64,000 nucleotides of DNA from Nematostella vectensis (lineage: Eukaryota > Cnidaria > Anthozoa > Actiniaria > Edwardsiidae). Numbering within the stretch: position 1 is the first letter of the stretch; each line of letters opens with the position of its first letter. The notes beneath the pieces are model-generated. The model was not told the origin of the DNA and did no database searches. It saw nothing but the letters and a program-made list of their open reading frames with translations. The position numbers and the translations under genes are program-made. The stretch lies in contig NC_064034.1 in assembly GCF_932526225.1 (NCBI RefSeq), positions 188,501 through 252,500 on the forward strand, read 5' to 3'. Positions 1 to 12,300 of the stretch are shown piece by piece.

Positions 1-287
1 AGTTTGTAACATGTCTTTGTTTATTAAGCAAGGTCTATTTATGAGACAAGCAAACTCAAGTAAGGCTGTTGAAATAACAGGTGAGTGTTAAAAGAAAAAC
101 AATTATCTGATTAGAAAACTACTGTAGATTCCTTTGCACCAAAATAAGAACAAACTTCATTTTGTTTGTTATTTATGAGGAACGAGATGAGCTCTACAAA
201 GCCATAAAGAAATATGTATTGCTCATCTAAATTATACAAGTAAATGATAATATTAAAAAAGAACTACTGTAAGTAATTAGAGTGGTT

Positions 288-412
288 TTCATTAACCCGT
301 GAAACAAAGTGTGATAGTTAAACGATAATAGTTAGTAAAACACAAAAAAGAACAATAGAATCAGATCACCACAAACTGTAATACGCTAAAGCGTAGTTCA
401 CGGGTTAATGAA
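288..412. mobile_element. MITE-like 125-bp insert fixed in every satellite 1 unit
   Basis: The left end TTCATTAACCCGTGAA (288-303) is the exact reverse complement of the right end (397-412), giving 16-bp terminal inverted repeats around about 93 bp of AT-rich non-coding sequence. The 4 bp GGTT lie immediately outside both ends (284-287 and 413-416), like a target-site duplication. Equivalent copies sit about 288 bp after each unit start, for example 2293-2417 and 4298-4422. In the units starting at 29166 and 31168 the left flank reads GGTCTTTTTATTAACC, which breaks the flank and outer TIR. No transposase is present. The element may have founded the satellite unit, or the inverted repeat may be a native part of it. 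Confidence 0.5.
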
Positions 413-1157
413 GGTTTTGACATTTCAACCTTACATCCACATGAAAGTAATGCCTAATATCGAGTGCCCTACAGTAAGTGTTTTGCAGTCAAGTTGTTTT
501 CTTTTAGTAGGTAAAAAATTATTCTAAATAATAGTAATCATAGCTATGGTCACCACTTACACATATAGAACTTGTAATGAAAAGAAAGAAAAAAAATATA
601 TATATGCAGTCAAACAACAGAATTGCATGATAACCTTGAATATATTGAATAAAGGACTGCAAAAAAACATCTTTTGTACTAGTTGCTTGAATTGACCCTT
701 GGCTATTTTTAGCTTAATTCCCCTCCCCCTCTAAAAAAGAAAATAATAATAATAATAATAATAGAACAAAACTAAAAAGAAAACAAACACAACAGAGACC
801 CCCACCAACAATTTTGATTTTTTTTACTTTCCTTTAAAAGGGGAGTGTCACGGTTAAGAGATTTGCAATAGCTCTAGAGCCCTGACACAATGAACTTCAG
901 TGAAATTCTAATACTGACTTATGAGCTTTTGGTACATGTGGGAGACTTTAAACAAAACAAAACAAATGACCACAAACTGTCAATTAACATAGTTTTCAAT
1001 ATAATATTGCATATTATTTAATAAGGTATTCACAGCTTTTAAAAAGTTCAGCTGTTTGTTGACACTTAAAAGCCTACAATAATCACTGACTCCAGACATG
1101 CGCAGTACTATGTTGCTGCCCCTTTAAAGTAAAATACAGCTTTACTTAGTCAGCGTA

Positions 1158-1178
1158 GACAAAATTGCGGATTTTGTC
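1158..1178. other. Short perfect hairpin in satellite 1
   Basis: GACAAAAT and ATTTTGTC form an 8-bp stem around a 5-nt TGCGG loop. Right after it, TGTCAATATTCT occurs twice in direct orientation (1176-1187 and 1197-1208). In the second subtype the left arm reads GACAATAT, which weakens the stem. Function unknown. Confidence 0.6.
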
Positions 1179-1185
1179 AATATTC

Positions 1186-1640
1186 TAATATGAAGATGTC
1201 AATATTCTCCCCCTTACGTCTTTATTTCTATTTATTTTATGATTTTCACATGATACCAAAACAGCGTCTTTTTTCTTCGCTAATTTGATGTCATGTACAC
1301 AATAAAAGAGATTCGCCCGTGCGCATGGCGAGTCCCCAAGGGACCCGAGACGCCCAAATAGACCTCTACTTTTTGTCATCCACAATCTCGGCGAGCTGTG
1401 CGTGGCGTAACCGTATTACAGGCCTGGGATCCTGGTTATTGTTCTCCCCATTAATGCGAGGATTGGGATAACCTTGCAAGAGTGTTGTACAGCATATTCG
1501 CTCGGAAATATCGGTGCTTGGGGCCTTCGGGTTCTTTACAGCCTTCCGTAAAAGCCTTGTGCTGCCATACCGATTGGGTAATCCGTATGTATGGTTTCCG
1601 TTTTGTTCTTCAGACCGGGTTCGATCCCAGGCCAATGGGC
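1186..1640 (+). repeat. GC-richer, strongly conserved block of the satellite 1 unit
   Basis: Against the very AT-rich remainder, this stretch contains CGCCCGTGCGCATGG, GAGCTGTGCGTGGCG and similar GC-rich words. It stays open in overlapping frames on both strands in most units: an 89-codon minus frame ending at 1366 begins at TTG, and a 98-codon frame at 1482-1778 lies on plus. Changes between copies include amino-acid replacements, with no visible codon bias. I read the conservation as homogenisation or a DNA/RNA-level constraint, not a protein. The block ends in the B-box-like element and T-run. Confidence 0.6.
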
Positions 1641-1650
1641 TTTTTTTTTA
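1618..1650 (+). promoter_or_regulatory. Pol III B-box-like element plus T-run in satellite 1
   Basis: GGTTCGATCCC (1618-1628) matches the tRNA T-arm/B-box consensus GGTTCGANNCC. The flanks CCGGG (1615-1619) and CCAGG (1627-1631) would pair at four of five positions around a 7-nt loop. A run of nine T, the usual Pol III stop, begins at 1641. A weak A-box-like TTGGGTAATCCG lies about 43 nt upstream, but no full cloverleaf forms. Equivalent B-boxes start at 3623, 5677, 7735, 16757, 18758, 20762, 22760, 24769, 26772, 28777, 30786, 32786, 34735, 38333, 40338 and 42339. The copy at 34735 has GGATTCGATCC and the one at 40338 GGTTCGAACCC. Transcription is not shown. Confidence 0.5.
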
Positions 1651-4600
1651 ATTCGTTTTTTTTCTTTGTGCTGGACCCCCTTAATCCTGATAGGTTTTGC
1701 GCAAAAATAATAAAAAAAGTGAGTTTGCAAAATAAGCTTGCTAGATTTAATGATTATATGTATTCAATTTGTTCCTAGGAAGTTAACAAAAAACACAAAT
1801 CAAAGAGTTTGAGGAAGTAAACAAGTATGTGAACTTTAATGTTCTATTTGAAGGGGTGCATTTTGTACAGGGAAGCATACATAGGATGCTTAACTGGTGG
1901 AGAGGGAAGAGGTAAAAGTTTATAGAGCATAATTTCAACAATAGCAGGGGGAAGAGAGGGGCACTCTCTTCATACAATATTGCAGTTGTTACCTATTATT
2001 AAATAAGTTTGTAACATGTCTTTGTTTATTAAGCAAGGTCTATTTATGAGACAAGCAAACTCAAGTAAGGATGTTGAAATAACAGGTGAGTGTTAAAAGA
2101 AAAACAATTATCTGATTAGAAAACTACTGTAGATTCCTTTGCACCAAAATAAGAACAAACTTCATTTTGTTTGTTATTTATGAGGAACGAGATGAGCTCT
2201 ACAAAGCCATAAAGAAATATGTATTGCTCATCTAAATTATACAAGTAAATGATAATATTAAAAAAGAACTACTGTAAGTAATTAGAGTGGTTTTCATTAA
2301 CCCGTGAAACAAAGTGTGATAGTTAAACGATAATAGTTAGTAAAACACAAAAAAGAACAATAGAATCAGATCACCACAAACTGTAATACGCTAAAGCGTA
2401 ATTCACGGGTTAATGAAGGTTTTGACATTTCAACCTTACATCCACATGAAAGTAATGCCTAATATCCAGTGCCCTACAGTAAGTGTTTTGCAGTCAAGTT
2501 GTTTTCTTTTAGTAGGTAAAAATTATTTTAATAATAGTAATCATAGCTATGGTCACCACTTACACATATAGAACTTGTAATGAAAAGAAAGAAAAAATAT
2601 ATATATATATGCAGTCAAACAACAGAATTGCATAATAACCTTGAATATATTGAATAAAGGACTGCAAAAAAACATCTTTTGTACTAGTTGCTTGAATTGA
2701 CCCTTGGCTATTTTTGGCTGAATTCCCCTCCCCCTCTAAAAAAGAAAATAATAATAATAATAATAATAGAACAAAACTAAAAAGAAAACAAACACAACAG
2801 AGACCCCCACCAGCAATTTTGATTTTTTTTACTTTCCTTTAAAGGGGGAGTGTCATGTTTAAGAGATTTGCAATAGATCTAGAGCCCTGACACAATGAAC
2901 TTCAGTGAAATTCTAATACTGACTTATGAGCTTTTGGTACATGTGGGAGACTTTAAACAAAACAAAAAAATGACCACAAACTGTCAATTAACATAGTTTT
3001 CAATATAATATTGCATATTATTCAATAAGGTATTGACAGCTTTTAAAAAGTTCAACTGTTTGTAGACACTTAAAAGCCTACAATAATTACTGACTCCAGA
3101 CATGCGCAGTACTATGTTGCTGCCCCTTTAAAGTAAAATACAGCTTTACTTAGTCAGCGTAGACAAAATTGCGGATTTTGTCAATATTCTAATATGAAGA
3201 TGTCAATATTCTCCCCCCTTACGTCTTTATTTCTATTTATTTTATGATTTTCACATGATACCAAAACAGCGTCTTTTTTCTTCGCTAATTTGATGTCATG
3301 TACACAATAAAAGAGATTCGCCCGTGCGCATGGCGAGTCCCCAAGGGACCCAAGACGCCCAAATAGACCTCTATTTTTTGTCATCCACAATCTCGGCGAG
3401 CTGTGCGTGGCGTAACCGTATTACAGGCCTGGGATCCTGGTTATTGTCCTCCCCATTAATGCGCGGGTTGGGATAACCTTGCAAGAGTGTTGTACAGCAT
3501 ATTCGCTCGGAAATATCGGTGCTTGGGGCCTTCGGGTTCTTTACAGCCTTCCGTAAAAGCCTTGTGCTGCCATACCGATTGGGTAATCCGTATGTATGGT
3601 TTCCGTTTTGTTCTTCAGACCGGGTTCGATCCCAGACCAATGGGCTATTTTTTTAATTCGTTTTTTTTCTTTGTGCTGGACCCCCTTAACCCTGATAGGT
3701 TTTGCGCAAAAATAATAAAAAAAGTGAGTTTGCAAAATAAGCTTGCTAGATTTTTTGATTATATGTATTCAATTTGTTCCTAGGAAGTTAACAAAAAACA
3801 CAAAGCAAAGAGTTTGAGGAAGTAAACAAGTATGTGAACTTTAATGTTCTATTTGAAGGGGTGCATTTTGTACAGGGAAGCATACATAGAATGCTTAACT
3901 GGTGGAGAGGGAAGAGGTAAAAGTTTATTGAGCATAATTTCAACAATAGCAGGGGGAAGAGAGGGGCACTCTCTTCATACAATATTGCAGTTGTTACCTA
4001 TTATTAAATAAGTTTGTAACATGTCTTTGTTTATTAAGCAAGGTCTATTTCTGAGACAAGCAAACTCAAGTAAGGCTGTTGAAATAAGAGGTGAGTGTTA
4101 AAAGAAAAACAATTATCTGTTTAGAAAACTACTGTAGATTCCTTTGCACCAAAATAAGAACAAACTTCATTTTGTTTGTTATTTATGAGGAACGAGATGA
4201 GCTCTACAAAGCCATAAAGAAATATGTATTGCTCATCTAAATTATACAAGTAAATGATAATATTAAAAGAGAACTACTGTAAGTAATTAGAGTGGTTTTC
4301 ATTAACCCGTGAAACAAAGTGTGATAGTTAAACGATAATAGTTAGTAAAACACAAAAAAGAACAATAGAATCAGATCACCACAAACTGTAATACGCTAAA
4401 GCGTAGTTCACGGGTTAATGAAGGTTTTGACATTTCAACCTTACATCCACATGAAAGTAATGCCTAATATCGAGTGCCCTACAGTAAGTGTTTTGCAGTC
4501 AAGTTGTTTTCTTTTAGTAGGTAAAAAATTATTCTAAATAATAGTAATCATAGCTATGGTCACCACGTACACATATAGAACTTGTAATGAAAAGAAAGAA

Positions 4601-4748
4601 AAAAATATATATGCAGTCAAACAACAGAATTGCATGATAACCTTGAATATATTGAATAAAGGATTGCAAAAAAACATCTTTTGTACTAGTTGCTTGAATT
4701 GACCCTTGGCTATTTTTAGCTGAATTCCCCTCCCCCTCTAAAAAAGAA

Positions 4749-4821
<73 letters not shown>
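4749..4821 (+). repeat. (ATA)n microsatellite, expanded allele
   Basis: About 24 AAT/ATA triplets; the same place in most other units has about 5-8. An almost equal run lies at 6807-6879 in the next unit. Confidence 0.95.
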
Positions 4822-6806
4822 GAACAAAACTAAAAAGAAAACAAACACAACAGAGACCCCCACCAACAATTGGGATTTTTTTTTACTTTCCTTTAAAAGG
4901 GGAGTGTCACGGTTAAGAGATTTGCAATAGCTCTAGAGCCCTGACACAATGAACTTCAGTGAAATTCTAATACTGACTTATGAGCTTTTGGTACATGTGG
5001 GAGACTTTAAACAAAACAAAACAAATGACCACAAACTGTCAATTAACATAGTTTTCAATATAATATTGCATATTATTTAATAAGGTATTCACAGCTTTTA
5101 AAAAGTTCAGCTGTTTGTTGACACTTAAAAGCCTACAATAATCACTGACTCCAGACATGCGCAGTACTATGTTGCTGCCCCTTTAAAGTAAAATACAGCT
5201 TTACTTAGTCAGCGTAGACAAAATTGCGGATTTTGTCAATATTCTAATATGAAGATGTCAATATTCTCCCCCTTACGTCTTTATTTCTATTTATTTTATG
5301 ATTTTCACATGATACCAAAACAGCGTCTTTTTTCTTCGCTAATTTGATGTCATGTACACAATAAAAGAGATTCGCCCGTGCGCATGGCGAGTCCCCAAAG
5401 GACCCAAGACGCCCAAATAGACCTCTATTTTTTGTCATCCACAATCTCGGCGAGCTGTGCGTGGCGTAACCGTATTACAGGCCTGGGATCCTGGTTATTG
5501 TCCTCCCCATTAATGCGCGGGTTGGGATAACCTTGCAAGAGTGTTGTACAGCATATTCGCTCGGAAATATCGGTGCTTGGGGCCTTCGGGTTCTTTACAG
5601 CCTTCCGTAAAAGCCTTGTGCTGCCATACCGATTGGGTAATCCGTATGTATGGTTTCCGTTTTGTTCTTCAGACCGGGTTCGATCCCAGGCCAATGGGCT
5701 TTTTTTTTAATTCGTTTTTTTTTTCCTTTGTGCTGGACCCTCTTAATCCTGATAGGTTTTGCGCAAAAATAATAAAAAAAAGTGAGTTTGCAAAATAAGC
5801 TTGCTAGATTTATTGATTATATGTATTCAATTTGTTCCTAGGAAGTTAACAAAAAACACAAAGCAAAGAGTTTGAGGAAGTAAACAAGTATGTGAACTTT
5901 AATGTTTTATTTGAAGGGGTGCATTTTGTACAGGGAAGCATACATAGAATGCTTAACTGGTGGAGAGGGAAGAGGTAAAAGTTTATAGAGCATAATTTCA
6001 ACAATAGCAGGGGGAAGAGAGGGGCACTCTCTTCATACAATATTGCAGTTGTTACCTATTATTAAATAAGTTTGTAACATGTCTTTGTTTATTAAGCAAG
6101 GTCTATTTATGAGACAAGCAAACTCAAGTAAGGATGTTGAAATAACAGGTGAGTGTTAAAAGAAAAACAATTATCTGATTAGAAAACTACTGTAGATTCC
6201 TTTGCACCAAAATAAGAACAAACTTCATTTTGTTTGTTATTTATGAGGAACGAGATGAGCTCTACAAAGCCATAAAGAAATATGTATTGCTCATCTAAAT
6301 TATACAAGTAAATGATAATATTAAAAGAGAACTACTGTAAGTAATTAGAGTGGTTTTCATTAACCCGTGAAACAAAGTGTGATAGTTAAACGATAATAGT
6401 TAGTAAAACACAAAAAAGAACAATAGAATCAGATCACCACAAACTGTAATACGCTAAAGCGTAGTTCACGGGTTAATGAAGGTTTTGACATTTCAACCTT
6501 ACATCCACATGAAAGTAATGCCTAATATCGAGTGCCCTACAGTAAGTGTTTTGCAGTCAAGTTGTTTTCTTTTAGTAGGTAAAAAATTATTCTAAATAAT
6601 AGTAATCATAGCTATGGTCACCACGTACACATATAGAACTTGTAATGAAAAGAAAGAAAAAAATATATATGCAGTCAAACAACAGAATTGCATGATAACC
6701 TTGAATATATTGAATAAAGGATTGCAAAAAAACATCTTTTGTACTAGTTGCTTGAATTGACCCTTGGCTATTTTTAGCTGAATTCCCCTCCCCCTCTAAA
6801 AAAGAA

Positions 6807-6879
<73 letters not shown>
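6807..6879 (+). repeat. (ATA)n microsatellite, expanded allele, second copy
   Basis: About 24 triplets, matching the run at 4749-4821 in length and position within the unit. Confidence 0.95.
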
Positions 6880-8733
6880 GAACAAAACTAAAAAGAAAAC
6901 AAACACAACAGAGACCCCCACCAACAATTGGGATTTTTTTTTACTTTCCTTTAAAAGGGGAGTGTCACGGTTAAGAGATTTGCAATAGCTCTAGAGCCCT
7001 GACACAATGAACTTCAGTGAAATTCTAATACTGACTTATGAGCTTTTGGTACATGTGGGAGACTTTAAACAAAACAAAACAAATGACCACAAACTGTCAA
7101 TTAACATAGTTTTCAATATAATATTGCATATTATTTAATAAGGTATTCACAGCTTTTAAAAAGTTCAGCTGTTTGTTGACACTTAAAAGCCTACAATAAT
7201 CACTGACTTCAGACATGCGCAGTACTATGTTGCTGCCCCTTTAAAGTAAAATACAGCTTTACTTAGTCAGCGTAGACAAAATTGCGGATTTTGTCAATAT
7301 TCTAATATGAAGATGTCAATATTCTCCCCCTTACGTCTTTATTTCTATTTATTTTATGATTTTCACATGATACCAAAACAGCGTCTTTTTTCTTCGCTAA
7401 TTTGATGTCATGTACACAATAAAAGAGATTCGCCCGTGCGCATGGCGAGTCCCCAAAGGACCCAAGACGCCCAAATAGACCTCTATTTTTTGTCATCCAC
7501 AATCTCGGCGAGCTGTGCGTGGCGTAACCGTATTACAGGCCTGGGATCCTGGTTATTGTCCTCCCCATTAATGCGCGGGTTGGGATAACCTTGCAAGAGT
7601 GTTGTACAGCATATTCGCTCGGAAATATCGGTGCTTGGGGCCTTCGGGTTCTTTACAGCCTTCCGTAAAAGCCTTGTGCTGCCATACCGATTGGGTAATC
7701 CGTATGTATGGTTTCCGTTTTGTTCTTCAGACCGGGTTCGATCCCAGGCCAATGGGCTTTTTTTTTAATTCGTTTTTTTTTTCCTTTGTGCTGGACCCTC
7801 TTAATCCTGATAGGTTTTGCGCAAAAATAATAAAAAAAAGTGAGTTTGCAAAATAAGCTTGCTAGATTTATTGATTATATGTATTCAATTTGTTCCTAGG
7901 AAGTTAACAAAAAACACAAAGCAAAGAGTTTGAGGAAGTAAACAAGTATGTGAACTTTAATGTTTTATTTGAAGGGGTGCATTTTGTACAGGGAAGCATA
8001 CATAGAATGCTTAACTGGTGGAGAGGGAAGAGGTAAAAGTTTATTGAGCATAATTTCAACAATAGCAGGGGGAAGAGAGGGGCACTCTCTTCATACAATA
8101 TTGCAGTTGTTACCTATTATTAAATAAGTTTGTAACATGTCTTTGTTTATTAAGCAAGGTCTATTTCTGAGACAAGCAAACTCAAGTAAGGCTGTTGAAA
8201 TAAGAGGTGAGTGTTAAAAGAAAAACAATTATCTGATTGGAAATTTAATGTAGATTCCTTTGCACCAAAATAAGAACAAACTTCATTTTGTTTGTTATTT
8301 ATGAGGAACGAGATGAGCTCTACAAAGCCATAAAGAAATATGTATTGCTCATCTAAATTATACAAGTAAATGATAATATTAAAAAAGAACTACTGTAAGT
8401 AATTAGAGTGGTTTTCATTAACCCGTGAAACAAAGTGTGATAGTTAAACGATAATAGTTAGTAAAACACAAAAAAGAACAATAGAATCAGATCACCACAA
8501 ACTGTAATACGCTAAAGCGTAGTTCACGGGTTAATGAAGGTTTTGACATTTCAACCTTACATCCACATGAAAGTAATGCCTAATATCGAGTGCCCTACAG
8601 TAAGTGTTTTGCAGTCAAGTTGTTTTCTTTTAGTAGGTAAAAAATTATTCTAAATAATAGTAATCATAGCTATGGTCACCACTTACCATATAGCATTTGA
8701 AATGAAAAGAAAGAAAAAAAATTTATATATATG

Positions 8734-8910
8734 TGTTACCTTATAATTTGTGAAAACTCGAGTAACATTAAAAATAAACCGAAAATAAACCACACAGAAA
8801 CAAACATGGCGGTCAACACGTTTTTTCTCTTCTTCTCCACACACTGCATTATGGGTAATACAATATTTTTCTATGGAGGGGTGGGCAAGTGCTTAATTCC
8901 AAGGGTAACA
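8734..8910 (-). repeat. 3' LTR (element coding strand is minus)
   Basis: 177 bp, beginning TGTTACC and ending GGTAACA, so it has TG...CA ends in a 7-bp inverted repeat. It looks identical to 15567-15743. It contains ATGGCGG and an ATTATGGGTAATA stretch. I see no canonical AATAAA on the coding strand. Confidence 0.95.
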
Positions 8911-8911
8911 C

Positions 8912-8926
8912 ACTTCCCCCCTGAAA
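8912..8926 (-). other. Polypurine tract
   Basis: On the coding strand this reads a purine-rich run with six consecutive G (TTTTCAGGGGGGAAGTG) ending at the 3' LTR. This is the usual place for priming plus-strand DNA synthesis in LTR elements. Confidence 0.75.
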
Positions 8927-9312
8927 AGATGTCGTCCTCGACATTTAAGTTACTAGTATGTTTCAATACTACAATGCAACTGAGGAAAAAAAAAATCTGA
9001 CTACTCTACTATTTCAATGTTCAGTTCCATGAAGGCATGGTGTAGGGTGATCAAGTCCAACCATGGCTTCCACTTGTTTCTTCATACAGCTGTATCTTGC
9101 TTATCCTTTACTCTACAGTTCTCTTGCACAATGTCATCGCCACGTAAATACCCAATGCTGCTCAAGGTCTTACACCTTGTTACCTACACTATTTGCTAGG
9201 CTATACTAGTATTATTCAACTAGTGTCTCTAACTAGACCGTTTTTTTTCTTTTCTTTTTCTTGTAACAAACAAACAAATATAAGTCAAGTAAGTGTACTA
9301 GTGTACTTGTAA
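8927..9312 (-). other. 3' untranslated segment of the LTR element
   Basis: About 385 bp between the pol stop and the polypurine tract, with an A-rich run on the coding strand near 9241-9250. I see no further ORF of note and no envelope gene. Confidence 0.7.
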
Positions 9313-12300
9313 TTACATTGCTGGTGTCCATGGTGAGAAGGAAGGACATCTGTAGGGTACCTGTAAACCGTAGGGTACCGGATAACCGTAGGGAGTCTGT
9401 AGACTGCAGGGTACCGAATAACCGTAGGGTACCTGTAAACCGAAGGGTGCCTTGAACCCGCATGTGGCACATGGTAACTCTTGTGTAGGAGGTGCACCGT
9501 AAGCACTCCATGCTGACTCATTTATAGTTATACCATGGTTAGCGACCGGTCCCCGATAATAGGATGGCTGACCAATAACATCATAAGTAACCCGCAAAGG
9601 TGGATGCCTATTCCGCTCGGGTCGTCCAATGATGCTGCCATTAGCATAGTTCTCCTGGCTGTCCCTATCACCTTGTTCCCCTTGCTGCTGCTGTGATGCC
9701 CTCTCTGCCTGCTCCTCTATTGCTTCATCCAGCTCACCTGCCGTTCCTTCCTGTTGATCGGGTGCTCCATCCAGCTCGCCTGATGCTCCTTCCTGCTGAT
9801 CAGGTGCTCCATCCAGCTCGTCTGAAGCTTCCTCTTGCTGATCCAGAGATACATCTGACTCGCCTGATGCTATTTCCTCCTGCCGATCCGGTGCTACATC
9901 AGACTCGCCTGATACTTCCTCCTGCTGACCCAGGACTACATCCGATTCGCTTGATGCTTCTTCTTTCTCGTCGGGCGCATATCCAACCTGTCTACCGTAA
10001 ACAAAGTCTGGTTCCTCTTCACTACTCGACTCCTCTTTCAACTCTGCTGCGTTCCTTGTTGCAGGTTTCCGTGTTTTGGTTTTCCTTTTTGGCTGAGTAA
10101 TCACGTCACTCATGAGATAATCACATGGCAGTAAGAGGTTATAATGCAGAGTCCGGTTCCTGCCCTTGCCATTCTCAGGTCTGACCTCATACACTGGGCT
10201 CGATTCTCCCTTCTGATTCACAACCACAAACACCTGATCCTCAAAGTATGAGCGTAGTTTCCCTGGACCGCCTCGTTCTGACAGGTTTCGTACCAATACC
10301 CGATCACCCGGCTTAAGTGATGAGCATCTCACTTTCTTCTCGTAGTACCTCTTACCCCGCGCGGCTTGAGCTGTCGACTTAGAACGTGCGATCCTGTAAG
10401 CTTCTTCCATGGTTTCTCGCCACTTTGTCACATATTTCGGATACTGTTGCGGAGTGCCTTGCAAACTGGTACCAAGCATTAAGTCAATGGGAAGTCGAGG
10501 TGAGCGACCATAAAGTAGATAGAAAGGAGAAAATCCTGTTGAGTCATTTCGAGTGCAGTTGTATGCGTGTACAACTTTGTTAAGACTATCTTTCCAATTG
10601 GATTTCTGGTTCTCTGGTAGTGTGCGTAACATTGCAAGAAGGGTCTGATTAAAACGCTCGACTTGTCCATTGGATTGTGGATGATATGGTGTGGTTCTTG
10701 AGTGAGCTACCCCACTAAGCTTTTCCAGATGTTTATGTAGATCGTTCTCGAACTCCTTCCCCTGATCGTGATGTATTCGAAGGGGAAACCCAAACCTCAT
10801 GATGTAATCATTATACAGCTTCTCTGCCACTGTAGGGGCCGATTTATTCCGTGTTGCGTATGCTTGGGCAAATCGAGTAAAATGATCAATCACTACGAGG
10901 ATATATTCATACCCACCACTGCTTTTTTCTAGATGTAAAAAGTCCAAAGAAATGAGTTCAAAGGGAGCTGTTGTTTGAATACTCTGCATTGGTGCCCGTT
11001 GAGCATGTTTCGGTCGTTTTTGCTTGATACATCGACAAACAGAGGTAACATAGTGTTCAATGTCCTGTTGCATACGGGGCCAAAAGAACCTATCCCTCGC
11101 AAGTTGCAATACCCTCTCTGCACCGAGATGCCCCATTTCCTCATGTAATTCCTTATAAACGAGATGATGAAGTTTCCGTGGAAGGACCAATTGGAGACGT
11201 GGTCCAATTCTCCGGCGAAGGATATCATCCTTACCTAGTTCCAACTTCTTCCAATGACGTAACATAGCCTTTGTTTCAGGAGTTTCCTTCTTTCGCTCCT
11301 TTAAGCTGGGTAATGACTCATTAAGTATGAAACCAATCACCTTTCCAATTGTTGTATCCTCACGCTGAAGTCTCACAATGTCCTCTGTCGACCATGCTTG
11401 CGTGCCTAAGGTGACATTATCGTCGGGAGAATCTTCAAGGCATGCTGACAAAGAGATAGTCGGAATGCCATCTTCACCTGCCTGGAACTTTACAGAATTC
11501 ACAGTGGCTCCTATGTCTTCTTGGCATATGGTCTTCTGACATTCTTCCATATACTTCTCCATGCCTTGTGAAATCCGCGAGAGACCGTCTGCATCCCCAT
11601 TTGCCTTTCCAGGTCTGTATTTGATGACAAAGTTATAGTCAGCCAATTCTGATACCCAACGCTGTCCGGTCGCATTCAATTTGGCAGTGGTCAGAATGTA
11701 TGTTAACGGGTTATTATCCGTGTAGACAGTAAATTTAGGGGCATAGTACAAATAGTCTCTAAATTTCTCCGTAATTGCCCATTTTAGCGCTAAGAATTCG
11801 AGTTTCCCCGAATGCAGATGGTAATTGCGCTCGGCTTGAGTTAACGATCGTGACCCGTAACCAATGACTCTCAAGGTTCCTTTCTGGCGTTGGTATAATA
11901 CAGCCCCAAGTCCCCGCTCCGATGCGTCAGTGTGAAGAATAAAGGGTTGTTGGTAGTCCGGATAAGCCATAACGGGTGGTGATGTGATAGTATCTATAAG
12001 TGTCTCCAGTATTCGCTGATGTTCCTCAGACCAAGAGACTGGTTGGCGTGATAAGGACTTACTCGACCTACTTTTCGATTTGGTACTTGTACCTCCCTTG
12101 GGTTCCGTCAAAAGATCATAAATGGGTGCTGCTAACGTCGCAAAGTTATGTACATATCTCCTGAAATAACTTAGAAGTCCCATAAGTCTGCGAACTTCTC
12201 CGACTGTCTTAGGTGGCGTATCCTTTAAATCCGTAACTGCCTTAATACTCTCCTGATCCATCCGATAACCTTCTTCTGACACAACATGTCCAAGGAATGT

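Larger units (their letters stand above)
4011..8126 (+). repeat. Recently duplicated satellite 1 unit pair (units 3 and 4)
   Basis: Both units are 2058 bp, about 50 bp longer than their neighbours, because both carry the same expanded ATA run. They also share private variants such as CCACGTACAC and a TTGGGATT start to the T-tract. By eye I count about six substitutions between them, far fewer than between other neighbours. This fits duplication of one expanded unit by unequal exchange or conversion. Confidence 0.85.
1..8733 (+). repeat. Satellite 1 tandem array, units 1-5 (left part)
   Basis: Head-to-tail units of about 2 kb. Using the recurring AGTTTGTAACATG as phase mark, units start at 1, 2006, 4011, 6069 and 8127, giving periods of 2005, 2005, 2058 and 2058. 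The fifth unit is interrupted at 8733/8734 by an LTR retrotransposon and resumes at 15744. Units differ by scattered substitutions and by length changes in A/T tracts and an (ATA)n run. Short frames of 60-98 codons recur at fixed offsets on both strands; those checked begin at non-ATG codons and I do not call them genes. No host gene is visible. The window opens inside the array, so its left end is unknown. Confidence 0.97.

Noticed and set aside
78-88. Splice-donor-like ACAGGTGAGTG and downstream TTCCTAG, as a possible spliced-leader or exon
   Set aside because: Single matches in AT-rich DNA without an Sm site, exon or coding context.
1366-1635. 89-codon minus-strand frame repeated in nearly every satellite 1 unit
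   Set aside because: Begins at TTG, follows repeat phase, amino-acid changes occur freely between units and frames are open on both strands. Treated as a by-product of the GC-rich block.
1571-1638. Full cloverleaf in satellite 1
   Set aside because: CGATTGG and CCAATGG pair at six of seven positions, but the interior is about four bases short and no anticodon arm forms. Only the B-box and T-arm are supported.
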